A stretch of DNA of 64,000 bases from Cytobacillus firmus DS1 (GTDB taxonomy: Bacteria > Bacillota > Bacilli > Bacillales > Cytobacillaceae), in contig NZ_APVL01000005.1 in assembly GCF_000565285.1 (NCBI RefSeq), positions 1 through 64,000 on the forward strand, given 5' to 3'. Under the pieces are notes generated by a model that saw only the letters and a list, made by a program, of their open reading frames with translations, was not told the DNA's origin and searched no databases. The translations under genes and the position numbers were made by a program. This document shows, in pieces, positions 51,429 through 60,682 of this stretch; positions within the stretch are counted from its first letter, which is position 1; every line of letters begins with the position of its first letter.

Positions 51429-51624
51429 TTGTTACAGCTCCTTTACGAAATAAAGACACAAAAGGAATTTTACCATATACACTATCTTTATTTGAATGTG
51501 AAAATATACCAGTTTTCCAACTTGGGCACAATGGAGCACCCTATAAATTTAATGCATTTTTACCCGCTATCATATAAAATGGAACATACAGTAGAGAAAA
51601 AAGATAAGGATGGTACCTCTATTT

Positions 51625-52464
51625 ATGAAAACGGCTGTTGTAACGGATAGTACAGCATACATTCCTAAGGAATTAAGAGAAAAGTTAAATATACATATGA
51701 TTCCGCTGAGCGTGATCTTCGGCGGTGAGACCTACCAGGAAGAAGTGGAAATCACGGCTGAAGACTTCTATGAAGAAGTGAAGCACAAAGAGCTCCCAAC
51801 TACTTCACAGCCGCCGGTTGGTGAGTTTGCCGAGCTGTTTGAAAAATTATCGAAAGAGTATGATGCGGTGATCTCCATCCATTTATCAAGCGGCATTAGC
51901 GGCACTTTCCAGGGGGCAGTTACTGCCGGGAGCATGGTGGAAGATATACAGGTGTTCCCGTTCGACTCCGAGCTCAGCTGTATGGTGCAGGGTTTTTATG
52001 TGATTGAGGCGGCTGAACTGGCTGCTGCTGGTAAGAGTCCACAGGAAATCGTGGAACGGCTTGAGGAAATGAAAAAAAGCATTCGCGCTTATTTCATGGT
52101 GGACGACCTTTCGCATCTTCAGCGCGGGGGACGTCTGTCGAGTGCGCAGGCCTTGATCGGAAGTCTGCTCCAGGTCAAGCCGCTGCTTCATTTTGAAGAT
52201 AAAAAAATTGTTCCGTTTGAAAAGATCCGCACACGGAAGAAAGCGATGAAGCGGATGGTTGACCTTTTCTGGGAAGATGTGAAAAACGGTGAGCCGTATC
52301 AGGCGGTTATTATCCATGCCAATCGCGAAGCAGAAGCACGCGAGTGGAAGGCTGAACTTGAAGTGGAATATCCGAATGTGGAATTTATGATCAGCTACTT
52401 TGGCCCGGTTATTGGAACCCATTTGGGCGAAGGTGCGATGGGATTTGGCTGGGTGAAGAAGTAA
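51625..52464 (+). CDS. degV: DegV family fatty-acid-binding protein
   Basis: A 279-residue DegV/FakB-type protein. Hallmarks are the opening KTAVVTDSTAYIPKEL, TSQPPVGEF, the fatty-acid carboxylate-binding region ISIHLSSGISGTFQGA and the C-terminal GPVIGTHLGEGAMGFGW. FakB proteins present fatty acids to the kinase FakA for phospholipid synthesis. The position after degU matches degV (yviA) of Bacillus subtilis. I prefer ATG 51625, giving MKTAVVTDS; AAGGATGG lies upstream, whereas an ATG at 51610 directly abuts that site. Confidence 0.88.
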   Translation: MKTAVVTDSTAYIPKELREKLNIHMIPLSVIFGGETYQEEVEITAEDFYEEVKHKELPTTSQPPVGEFAELFEKLSKEYDAVISIHLSSGISGTFQGAVTAGSMVEDIQVFPFDSELSCMVQGFYVIEAAELAAAGKSPQEIVERLEEMKKSIRAYFMVDDLSHLQRGGRLSSAQALIGSLLQVKPLLHFEDKKIVPFEKIRTRKKAMKRMVDLFWEDVKNGEPYQAVIIHANREAEAREWKAELEVEYPNVEFMISYFGPVIGTHLGEGAMGFGWVKK

Positions 52465-52477
52465 TGCTTGTTTGGAG

Positions 52478-52510
52478 CTGCGCCATTCTTTGGGATGGCG
52501 CAGATTTTTT
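52478..52510 (+). terminator. Terminator after degV
   Basis: CTGCGCCAT and ATGGCGCAG form a 9-bp stem around a short loop, followed by ATTTTTT. Confidence 0.9.
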
Positions 52511-52538
52511 GAGAGGGGTGATGTGGATGTAGTGGATT

Positions 52539-52652
52539 TGCAAATAGATTAAGGATTCCTGCAAATAGAAAGTTTGATTTTGCAAATAGCGGGTCTAAAT
52601 CTGCAAATAGATCCGAGAACTTGCAAATAGAACCGCAATAATTGCAAATAGA
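52539..52652. repeat. TGCAAATAG array 3 (six units)
   Basis: TGCAAATAG(A) begins at 52539, 52560, 52581, 52602, 52622 and 52643, with steps of 21, 21, 21, 20 and 21 bp. The spacers are not repeats of each other. The array fills most of the degV-comFA gap and ends about 33 bp before the comFA start, so it must lie in or near the comFA promoter region. Confidence 0.9.
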
Positions 52653-52684
52653 CAGATAAACTATGTAGTCCAGAGGTGAACTAA

Positions 52685-54172
52685 TTGAGACTTACTCCTA
52701 AAATGACCCCCTATATAAAAGATTTTCCTCCAAAAAGCCTCCCGATATCCTCCATTGACGCCATTCCGGAGCCGCCACTCCACGAAAACTTCCCTTTTAA
52801 CAAAGAACTGCAGCAAGTCCTATACGGAAAACAGCTTTTACTCGAAAATCTCCCGCATCCACTTGAAGAAATCCATCAGCACTATGTAAATGGCTATATT
52901 ACTTACCGAAAAGGGATCATTAAGACTAAAAACAAGACAAGTTGTGCCAGGTGCGGCAATAAAGATAGCACACTGTTCGCAGGTTTCCCGTGTGCCAGAT
53001 GCGGTGAGAAGGAGTGTACGTATTGCCGGAAATGCATCATGATGGGACGGGTCAGTGAGTGCACTCCTCTGATTGGCTGGTCCGGGCCTGATCCAGCGCA
53101 GGAACTGACCAGAAATCCGCTGATGTGGGCTGGCACCCTCTCACCCGGCCAGCAGATTGCCTCCGATCAGGTTAGACAGACTATAATCGAAAATAGAGAA
53201 CTCCTCGTCTGGGCTGTCTGTGGTGCCGGAAAGACGGAGGTTCTATTTGAAGGAATCAATACTGCCCTCGCTTCCGGAAGAAGAGTCTGCATTGCCACTC
53301 CGCGAACAGATGTTGTGCTCGAGCTTGGCCCGCGGCTTCAAGCAGTCTTTCCCGGCATCCAGGTGGCTGTCCTCTACGGCGGCAGTGAAGACCGCAAGCT
53401 TCAAGCCCCCTTAACCATCGCCACGACACACCAGCTGCTCCGCTTTTACAGGGCGTTTGATACAGTCATTCTGGATGAAGTGGATGCCTTTCCTTATACG
53501 GCAGACGAAAGCCTTCAGTATGCTGTCCGCCAATCCCGCAAAGAACACTCCTCGATGATTTATCTCACAGCTACTCCCAGCCAAAAATGGCAGAAGGAAT
53601 GCCGGAGCGGGAAAAGGGATTTTGTCACCATCCCAGCCAGATATCACCGCCACCCCTTGCCTGTTCCATCCTTCAAATGGTGCGGCAATTGGGAAAAGCT
53701 CCTTCAAAAAGACAAACTCCCGCCTGCAGTCATCCAATGGATCAAAAAGAGGATCGACAACCAAAAGCAGTGCCTGCTCTTCCTCCCCAAAATTGAAAAA
53801 ATGGAAAAGGTCCTCACTATACTCCGGAAAACCTATCCTAAAATCCAAGCAGTGCACGCAGAAGACCCGGAGCGAAAAGCTAAGGTTCAAATGTTGCGCA
53901 ATAATGAAATCCCTATGGTTCTCACCACGACCATCCTGGAAAGAGGTGTTACGTTTCCTAATATTGACGTAGCCGTTTTTGGCGCAGAAGACCGCATTTT
54001 CACAGAAAGCGCACTTGTCCAGATTGCCGGACGGGTTGGAAGAAGTGCTCAATTTCCAGGCGGAGATATCACTTTTTTTCATTACGGTAAAACCGAAGGC
54101 ATGGTCAAAGCACGAAAGCAAATCCTCCATATGAATGATGAAGCCAAAAAGAAAGGATTGATTGATTATTAA
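52685..54172 (+). CDS. comFA: Late competence DNA helicase/translocase ComFA
   Basis: A 495-residue DEAD-type ATPase that helps pull single-stranded DNA into the cell in transformation. A four-cysteine zinc finger (CARCGNKDS..CARCGEKECTYCRKC, about residues 79-120) precedes the helicase core: Walker A VCGAGKTE, DEVD box, TATPSQKW motif III and QIAGRVGRS motif VI. The start is TTG 52685 after AGAGGTGA. The end overlaps comFC by 11 nt. comFB, which lies between the two in Bacillus subtilis, is absent. Confidence 0.93.
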   Translation: MRLTPKMTPYIKDFPPKSLPISSIDAIPEPPLHENFPFNKELQQVLYGKQLLLENLPHPLEEIHQHYVNGYITYRKGIIKTKNKTSCARCGNKDSTLFAGFPCARCGEKECTYCRKCIMMGRVSECTPLIGWSGPDPAQELTRNPLMWAGTLSPGQQIASDQVRQTIIENRELLVWAVCGAGKTEVLFEGINTALASGRRVCIATPRTDVVLELGPRLQAVFPGIQVAVLYGGSEDRKLQAPLTIATTHQLLRFYRAFDTVILDEVDAFPYTADESLQYAVRQSRKEHSSMIYLTATPSQKWQKECRSGKRDFVTIPARYHRHPLPVPSFKWCGNWEKLLQKDKLPPAVIQWIKKRIDNQKQCLLFLPKIEKMEKVLTILRKTYPKIQAVHAEDPERKAKVQMLRNNEIPMVLTTTILERGVTFPNIDVAVFGAEDRIFTESALVQIAGRVGRSAQFPGGDITFFHYGKTEGMVKARKQILHMNDEAKKKGLIDY

Positions 54173-54866
54173 CTGCTTAATCTGCCATGAAGAAATTCTC
54201 TCTGCAGTGAGCTGGTCTACTCTCTGGTCACGTCCAGAGGAGAACCATATATGCCAAGTCTGCACAGGTAAACTCCCATTTATCACCGGAGAGACTTGCG
54301 TTAAATGCAGCCGGCCCTTCCGCACTTTAGAGCCACAATTTCGAGAAGGCGACACTTGTATTGATTGTGTAAGGTGGAACCATGATCCGGAGTGGTCAGA
54401 AATACTTGATAGAAATCATTCTATTTTTTCCTATGATGACTTTTTGAAAGAGACAATCGCCCGGTATAAGTTCCGGGGTGATTATGTTATGAGCAGGGCC
54501 TTCTCTCCTTTTATAAGGGAAAAGCTGAAAAACTTAAAATTCGACTGTCTCGTTCCGATTCCTTTAAGTCCTGAAAGGCTGTATGAGCGCGGATTTAATC
54601 AGTCTGCTGCACTCATTCTAGAGACAGGCTTTACGCCAGCAGAACTGTTGCAGCGAATCCATTCTGAGAAGCAATCCAAGAAATCGCGTCTTGAGCGGAT
54701 TCATCATAATCAGGTCTTCAAGCTGCTCAATATTAATATTGAAAATAAAGTAATTGTTCTATTTGACGATATTTATACTACGGGCTCCACTTTATACCAT
54801 GCAGCGAAGGTCTTGAAAACAGGTGGTGCAGCCTCGGTATTTTCACTTACTCTGGCAAGAGGGTAA
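54162..54866 (+). CDS. comFC: Competence protein ComFC (phosphoribosyltransferase-like)
   Basis: A 234-residue ComF/GntX-type protein. N-terminal cysteine pairs (CLICHEE, CQVCTGK, CVKCSRP, CIDC) bind zinc. The C-terminal phosphoribosyltransferase fold has the PRPP motif VIVLFDDIYTTGSTL. It works with ComFA in single-stranded DNA uptake. The start is TTG 54162 with AAAGGA just upstream inside comFA; the 11-nt overlap implies coupled translation. Length is normal. Confidence 0.92.
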   Translation: MIINCLICHEEILSAVSWSTLWSRPEENHICQVCTGKLPFITGETCVKCSRPFRTLEPQFREGDTCIDCVRWNHDPEWSEILDRNHSIFSYDDFLKETIARYKFRGDYVMSRAFSPFIREKLKNLKFDCLVPIPLSPERLYERGFNQSAALILETGFTPAELLQRIHSEKQSKKSRLERIHHNQVFKLLNINIENKVIVLFDDIYTTGSTLYHAAKVLKTGGAASVFSLTLARG

Positions 54867-54983
54867 CAACTGATAAAAATTAATGATTAGCAGTCTGCTG
54901 TATTTTGAAAAATATTCTATAATTATCTTATTCTTCGAGCTATAATGATTACAAATACCTATCCGCGGGAGGTAGTACTTACT

Positions 54984-55412
54984 ATGCCTGAACTATCAAA
55001 TTGCCCAAAATGTGACAGTATTTTCGTTAAAACCCAATTCCGTGATGTATGCCAGGATTGCTGGAAGGAAGAAGAGAAGGATTTTGAGACGGTTTATCAG
55101 TTTATCCGGAAGAGGGAGAACCGGACTGCAACCATGATTCAGGTGGTGGAGGCAACGGGAATAGAAGAAGATTTAATTTTAAAGTTCATCCGAAGCGGTA
55201 AATTGAAGCTTGCTCAATTTCCGAACCTGGGCTATCCTTGTGAAAAATGCGGAGTAAGCATACGGGAAGGCAAGATTTGTAAGAGCTGTGCAGGAGAGCT
55301 GAGGAAGAGTCTTCAGGAGTTTACCGCCGAAGAAGAGAGAAGAATAGAAATGGCTAAACGCGAGAAGCAGGGAACTTATTTTGTGGTCGACGGGAAATAT
55401 AAAAAATTTTAA
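54984..55412 (+). CDS. yvyF: Flagellar operon protein YvyF (TIGR03826 type)
   Basis: A 142-residue zinc-ribbon protein. Two pairs of CxxC motifs (CPKCDS, CQDC, then CEKCGV, CKSC) flank a helix-turn-helix-like segment (TATMIQVVEATGIEEDLILKFIRSGKL). It is the usual first member of the flgM-flgN-flgK-flgL cluster in Bacillus, with a proposed regulatory role. ATG 54984 has GGGAGG upstream; the in-frame ATG at 54945 lies before that site. Here a terminator and an unrelated flagellar block follow instead of flgM. Confidence 0.88.
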   Translation: MPELSNCPKCDSIFVKTQFRDVCQDCWKEEEKDFETVYQFIRKRENRTATMIQVVEATGIEEDLILKFIRSGKLKLAQFPNLGYPCEKCGVSIREGKICKSCAGELRKSLQEFTAEEERRIEMAKREKQGTYFVVDGKYKKF

Positions 55413-55416
55413 GGTT

Positions 55417-55446
55417 AAAGGATATCTTTCGGGATGTCCTTTTTTT
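55417..55446 (+). terminator. Terminator after yvyF
   Basis: AAAGGATATC and GGATGTCCTTT form a stem with a TTTCG loop, followed by six or more T residues. It separates yvyF from the YlqG-like gene. Confidence 0.85.
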
Positions 55447-55489
55447 ATTGGGAATACATACCATGTCTATCTTTGTTTAATCCATTAAT

Positions 55490-55515
55490 TAATATTATTC
55501 AAATCAATCCGATAA
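55490..55515 (+). promoter_or_regulatory. Predicted sigma-D promoter for the ylqG-like gene
   Basis: TAAT (55490-55493) and TCCGATAA (55508-55515) are 14 bp apart, close to the sigma-D consensus TAAA-N15-GCCGATAA. It lies about 37 bp before the gene. Confidence 0.6.
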
Positions 55516-55552
55516 AAAAAGTAATAAGGCAACACGTACGGGAGTTGAAATA

Positions 55553-58500
55553 ATGCAAGTAACGAGCCGGATTTCAAATAATAATAGATCAGCTGCTGAA
55601 ATTCCTCTTGATCTTAAGACAGGAGAAGTAAGCCGTGCGCAAATTAAAGAAAGAGTATCGGATACAGAAGCCGTTATTAATATAAGAGGAAGAGAGTTTC
55701 AGGCAAAATTTGAGGGAGGTGTTCCTTCATCAGATCGTGTGACGGTTCAGATTACTGATCAAAAGGAACAGGCAGTCACGGTTAAAACCATTGCTGCTGA
55801 AAATCCCAAAAGCCCAGCAGGCCAGGCGAGCGAACTAAAGGTTCTGCAAAGTGTAGGGCTATCAGGCGATGAAAAGCCTGAGCTGAAAAAAGCAGTGCAA
55901 ACCTTATTGGATAAAGGTTCTCCGATCTCAAAAGAAATTGTCAGAGACTTAAAAGAGTTTATGGATCATGCTAAGGGAACCACCGAATCCAAGCTTGAGA
56001 CAGTCAAGGCTCTTGCGAACAAGCGGCTGGAAGCAACAGGCACACAGCTGCGTGCAGTGCATGAAGCGCTGCATGGCAAGCCATTAAGTGAAGTGCTGAC
56101 AGACCTGGCAAAAGAAATCGATCCGGAATTTAGAATCGAAAAAAGAGATGCTCCTGTTCAAAAACACATGGACAGCGCTATCCCAAAAAATGAGTCTGTG
56201 AATGTCACGACTTCTCAAAAGCAGAAAGTACAAACACAAATGATCATAAATGCGGAAAGCAGCAGAAAGTCTGTAAATTCGTCTGAATTAAGCAAGCTGA
56301 TTCAATCCAGCCAGGAACTTCTTGAAAATGAACCAGACTTAAAGAAAGCCATTCAGCAAATCAGAACAACTGTCATTAACCATCCGTCATTAGATCGGGA
56401 ACTTGCCCAAAACATTGAGAAAGCCGCGACAGATGCTGAAAAGCTGCAGGCTATTGGCAAGGAAAGACTCGTACAGGCACTGAAAAATACAGAGGACCAG
56501 CTTCTCAGAAAAGAACAGCAGGCAGTTCAGCCCAAAGAAAACGTGAGCACGCCTAAAGCTGAAGAGAAGCCTGTAGAAATAATTAGAGCAGTCAGGGATG
56601 AGACGGCAAAAAATCCGGATATCCGAAAATCAATAGAACTAACTCAAAACCGATTAATCGAGAATCCAAAGATCGTTAAAGAGGTCTCAGACAAATTAAT
56701 GCGCGCTGTCCAAGAATCCCAATCGTTAGCAAACCAGGGCAGGATAACAGCAGCGAAAGAAGTTATGGCAGCTGCATTATCTAGAGCGGAAACTGAACTC
56801 AAACAAATAGAGGCGCGCCAGCCGGTGCAGTCTGCCAGAAATATTCCCGAGCAACGCCCAAGCGAAGCGGTAAAGCAAGTCAAAGCCGAGCTCCAGAATG
56901 AACCAAATCTCGAGCGGGCAGTAGAGAAAGTCCGTGAGCAAATAGTCCAGCATCCGAGGATGGACCGTGAAGTAGTACAAAAAGTGGAGCGGGCATTAAA
57001 CGAAGCAGTGCGACTCCAGCAGATCGGCCAGGAGACAGCAGGACGAGAGCGAATCCAGCAAGCGTTAACGAAAGCGGAAACAGAACTCAAACAAATTGAG
57101 GCCCGACAGCCGGTGCAGCCAGAGCGGAATATTTCAGAGCAGCGCCCAAGCGAAGCGGTCAAGCAGGTAAAAGCCGAGGTTCAAAACGAGCCGGATCTTC
57201 AGCGGGCAGTAGACAAAGTCCGAGAGAAAGTAGTCCAGCATCCGAGGATGGACCGTGAAGTAGCACAAAAAGTGGAGCGGGCATTAAACGAAGCAGTGCG
57301 CCTCCAGCAGATAGGCCAGGAGACAGCCGGCCGAGAGCGAATTCAGCAAGCGTTAACAAAAGCGGAAACTGAACTCAAACAAATGGAGGCACACCAGCCG
57401 GTTCAAGCTGAACGAACTCCTACAGAGAAGCGTCCAAGTGAAGCTGTAAAGCAGGCAAAAGTAGAGATCCAGAACGAACCAAACCTCCAGCGGGCAGTAG
57501 AGAAAGTCCGTGAGCAAATAGTCCAGCATCCGAGGATGGACCGTGAAGTAGCACAAAAAGTGGAGCGGGCATTGAACGAAGCAGTGCGCCTCCAGCAGAT
57601 CGGCCAGGAGACAGCGGGACGAGAGCGAATCCAGCAAGCGTTAACGAAAGCGGAAACAGAACTCAAACAAATTGAGGCCCGACAGCCGGTGCAACCAGAG
57701 CGGAATATTTCAGAGCAGCGCCCAAGCGAAGCGGTCAAGCAGGTAAAAGCCGAGGTTCAAAACGAACCGGATCTTCAGCGGGCAGTGGAAAAAGTACGCG
57801 AGCAGGTTGTTCAGCATCCAAAAATGGACCGGGAAGTAGCGCAGAAAGTAGAACGAGCATTAAATGAAGCAGTGCGGCTTCAGCAGATCGGCCAGGTGAC
57901 AGCAGGCCGAGAGCGAATCCAGCAAGCGTTAACGAAAGCAGAAACTGAACTAAAACAAATCGAGGCACGCCAGCCGGTGCAGCCAGAGAGTAGTATTTCA
58001 GAGCAGCGCCCAAGCGAAGCGGTCAAGCAGGTAAAAGCAGAGGTTCAAAACGAGCCGGACCTTCAGCGGGCACTAGAAAAAGTACGTGAGCAGGTTGTTC
58101 AGCATCCCAAAATCGAACGAGAATTAGCGCAGAAGGTGGAGAAAGCATTAAACGAAGCAGTGCGCCTACAGCAGATCGGCCAGGAGTCAGCAGGCCGAGA
58201 ACGTCTTCAGCAAGCGTTAACGAAAGCGGAAACTGAGTTAAAACAAATCGAAGCCCGCCAGCCGGTGCAGTCTGCCAGAAATATTCCTGAACAGCACCGA
58301 AGCGAAGCGGTAAAGCAGGTAAAAGCAGAGGTTCAAAACGAGCCGGACCTTCAGCGGGCAGTAGAAAAAGTTCGAGAACAAGTAGTCCAGCATCCAAAAA
58401 TGGACCGGGAAGTAGCGCAAAAAGTGGAGAAAGCATTAAACGAAGCAGTGCGCCTCCAGCAGATAGGCCAGGAGACTGCGGGCCGAGAACGAATCCAGCA

Positions 58501-60682
58501 AGCTTTGACGAAAGCGGAAACGGAACTCAAACAAATTGAGGCGCGCCAGCCGGTGCAGTCTGCCAGAAATATTCCTGAACAGCGACCGAGCGAAGCGGTC
58601 AAGCAGGTAAAAGCAGAGGTTCAAAACGAACCTGATCTTCAACGTGCTATTGAAAAAATCCGAAGCCAAATAGTAAACAACCCTTCAATAGATAAAGAAA
58701 CTGCCAGAAATATAGAAAAAGCACTAAACGAGACAGATCTCCTTCAGCGAATTGGCAGAGAGTCAGCCGGTAGAGAAGCTCTGGAAAAGTCTTTAACTAA
58801 AGCTGAGGCAGAGTTAAAAAGGCTGGAAGCCCAGGGACCTAAAGGTGAAGTTCCGCTAAGAGAGACATTCAAACAGGTACGTGAGCAGATACAGTCAGAA
58901 GCGAATACCAAGCAAGTATTGCAAAAAGTCCAGGAACAGCTTTTAAATAATAAACAAATTGATCCTTCTATAGCGAAAGAGATTGAAAAACTTGCAAAAC
59001 AAACCGGTCAATTAGATCAGGCAGGCCGTGACAGGATGATTAAAGTGCTGCAGCAGGCAGAAGCAGCTTTAAAGCAAACAGGGAATCTAGCAGAAAACAA
59101 TGCCGCAGACAGTGAACAGCTTATGAATAAAATCCAGAAGAATAGCCTGGCTCAGGGCACAGGAATGAATGAGCAAAAAGCAGAAAGACTGCCATCCCAA
59201 GCAATTAAGCAATTAATAAAGCAATTCCAGAAAGAGCCGGATTTGACACGGGCATTGGGTCTTGTCCGTAAAGAAATAACAAGCAATCCCGGCATGAATA
59301 TGAGCACTGTTGATAAAGCAGAAAAAGCCATCAGCCAGGCTGCACAGCTTCAGGAGAAAGGCCGTGAGCTGGGAGCGCGCCAGCATATGGCGAAAGAACT
59401 CTCAGATCTTGAACAAACATTAGCGAAATCAGAGCCTAAAATGTCAACGGAAGCCAAGCCTGCAGCAGAGGCCCTTCAGTATGACCTTAATGAACAGCTT
59501 CAATCACTGGGAATTCAGTCAAAGGATATTCTTGTTACAAAGGTAACCCAAAAGCTTGCACAGGCGACCCATGATTTCCGCGAATTAAAGCGTGAAATAA
59601 CCAGAAATCTTGATAATGTAGAGCATCTGATTAACACATTTAAGAAAAATGCTTACCCTCAGGCAAAGCAGATGCTGGAAACAGCCATCAGCAAGCTGGA
59701 CAATGCCATTCTAAAAAGTGAAATGATGCTTTTTACGGATATGAAAACGGAAAAACAGCTGATGCAGGCAAGCTCCCAGCTGGCGGAAGCCAAAAAACTG
59801 CTGGCAAAAGGCGACCACACACAAGCCGGGAAAATTGTCAGTGAAGTAAAAACACTAATAGATAAAGTCATCTTCAAACCGTCCGAGCAAAAAGTGGTTC
59901 ATTTTGTGGCGAAGGAAAGCATGATGATGGAAAAACAGCCAGCAGCTCAGCATATGGTCAAACAATTTAGTGAAACAGCAAGCGGATTTGTGAACGGAGA
60001 GCCATCAGCCAGACAAATGTTTGAAATGGTTAAATCCATGGGGCTTAACCACGATAGTGATATAGCAAACTCTCTTGTATTCAATAATAAAAACGATCAA
60101 TCCCAGCAGGAGCAGCAACAGGAAAATTTAAAGGCGGCTCTCATGAAGCTTGCCCAGGGAGAAGGTCAGGAGAACAATTCAAAAGTTGCCCAGCAGGCCG
60201 AGCAGGCACTCTCCAACTTAACTGGTCAGCAGCTTCTCAGCAAATCAGATGCAACTGGAACAATGCAGAGCATGTTTTTTAATTTGCCAATGCTTTTAGG
60301 CGGAAAACCAGAAAATCTGCAAGTGTTCGTTAATTCTAAAAACGAGGGCCAGCAAGTGGACTGGGAAAACTGCAACCTCTATTTCTTATTAGAAACCAAA
60401 AAACTCGGAGATGTCGGCATCCTGCTTAATTCGACAGACCGTAACCTGTCTATCACGATAAAAAATGACCTGCCTGGCTTTAAGGAAAAAATGGAGCCAT
60501 TGGCTGCCTTCACAAAGGAAAAGCTCCAGGAGGTCGGCTATAACGTCAGCAGCATTAATTTCACAAGAATGAGTGCATCACAGCCGAAGCTGGCACCTGA
60601 CCAAGGGGTGCAGGCTCAAGAGAACGATCCAAAACCATTAAGACCTGTCTTTACCGAGAAAGGAATGGACTTCAAAATATGA
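55553..60682 (+). CDS. Giant YlqG/FliK-like flagellar protein with 96-residue tandem repeats
   Basis: A 1709-residue, Q/E/K-rich, mostly helical protein without signal peptide. Residues 1-90 resemble the globular N-terminus of YlqG-like proteins. From about 240 to 1310 are roughly eleven related helical repeats; six at 56855-58582 are exactly 288 bp each and nearly identical, a seventh has diverged. The C-terminal 130 residues (CNLYFLLETKKLGDVGILLNS..YNVSSINFTRM) resemble the FliK hook-length domain. Flanking genes (YlqH-like, FliS-like, flagellin) and a sigma-D box support a flagellar export role. Bacillus subtilis YlqG is about a third as long. Start: GGGAGTTG before ATG. Function as a length ruler is inference. 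Confidence 0.75.
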   Translation: MQVTSRISNNNRSAAEIPLDLKTGEVSRAQIKERVSDTEAVINIRGREFQAKFEGGVPSSDRVTVQITDQKEQAVTVKTIAAENPKSPAGQASELKVLQSVGLSGDEKPELKKAVQTLLDKGSPISKEIVRDLKEFMDHAKGTTESKLETVKALANKRLEATGTQLRAVHEALHGKPLSEVLTDLAKEIDPEFRIEKRDAPVQKHMDSAIPKNESVNVTTSQKQKVQTQMIINAESSRKSVNSSELSKLIQSSQELLENEPDLKKAIQQIRTTVINHPSLDRELAQNIEKAATDAEKLQAIGKERLVQALKNTEDQLLRKEQQAVQPKENVSTPKAEEKPVEIIRAVRDETAKNPDIRKSIELTQNRLIENPKIVKEVSDKLMRAVQESQSLANQGRITAAKEVMAAALSRAETELKQIEARQPVQSARNIPEQRPSEAVKQVKAELQNEPNLERAVEKVREQIVQHPRMDREVVQKVERALNEAVRLQQIGQETAGRERIQQALTKAETELKQIEARQPVQPERNISEQRPSEAVKQVKAEVQNEPDLQRAVDKVREKVVQHPRMDREVAQKVERALNEAVRLQQIGQETAGRERIQQALTKAETELKQMEAHQPVQAERTPTEKRPSEAVKQAKVEIQNEPNLQRAVEKVREQIVQHPRMDREVAQKVERALNEAVRLQQIGQETAGRERIQQALTKAETELKQIEARQPVQPERNISEQRPSEAVKQVKAEVQNEPDLQRAVEKVREQVVQHPKMDREVAQKVERALNEAVRLQQIGQVTAGRERIQQALTKAETELKQIEARQPVQPESSISEQRPSEAVKQVKAEVQNEPDLQRALEKVREQVVQHPKIERELAQKVEKALNEAVRLQQIGQESAGRERLQQALTKAETELKQIEARQPVQSARNIPEQHRSEAVKQVKAEVQNEPDLQRAVEKVREQVVQHPKMDREVAQKVEKALNEAVRLQQIGQETAGRERIQQALTKAETELKQIEARQPVQSARNIPEQRPSEAVKQVKAEVQNEPDLQRAIEKIRSQIVNNPSIDKETARNIEKALNETDLLQRIGRESAGREALEKSLTKAEAELKRLEAQGPKGEVPLRETFKQVREQIQSEANTKQVLQKVQEQLLNNKQIDPSIAKEIEKLAKQTGQLDQAGRDRMIKVLQQAEAALKQTGNLAENNAADSEQLMNKIQKNSLAQGTGMNEQKAERLPSQAIKQLIKQFQKEPDLTRALGLVRKEITSNPGMNMSTVDKAEKAISQAAQLQEKGRELGARQHMAKELSDLEQTLAKSEPKMSTEAKPAAEALQYDLNEQLQSLGIQSKDILVTKVTQKLAQATHDFRELKREITRNLDNVEHLINTFKKNAYPQAKQMLETAISKLDNAILKSEMMLFTDMKTEKQLMQASSQLAEAKKLLAKGDHTQAGKIVSEVKTLIDKVIFKPSEQKVVHFVAKESMMMEKQPAAQHMVKQFSETASGFVNGEPSARQMFEMVKSMGLNHDSDIANSLVFNNKNDQSQQEQQQENLKAALMKLAQGEGQENNSKVAQQAEQALSNLTGQQLLSKSDATGTMQSMFFNLPMLLGGKPENLQVFVNSKNEGQQVDWENCNLYFLLETKKLGDVGILLNSTDRNLSITIKNDLPGFKEKMEPLAAFTKEKLQEVGYNVSSINFTRMSASQPKLAPDQGVQAQENDPKPLRPVFTEKGMDFKI
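56855..58870 (+). repeat. 288-bp (96-residue) coding tandem repeats
   Basis: Repeat starts (codon for R/H of RPSEAVKQ) at 56855, 57143, 57431, 57719, 58007, 58295 and 58583, every step being exactly 288 bp. The consensus includes SEAVKQVKAE, NEPDLQRAVEKVRE, HPKMDREVAQKVE and RLQQIGQETAGRERIQQ. The seventh unit has drifted. Near identity at the DNA level indicates recent expansion or gene conversion. Confidence 0.95.

Noticed and set aside
53411..54355. 314-codon minus-strand ORF opposite comFA
   Set aside because: It is wholly antisense to comFA/comFC, which have conserved motifs, and has no protein features of its own.
56644..58669. Minus-strand ORFs opposite the YlqG-like repeats
   Set aside because: They repeat with the same 288-bp period, are rich in Cys, Ser and Arg, lack ribosome sites, and mirror the plus-strand codons.
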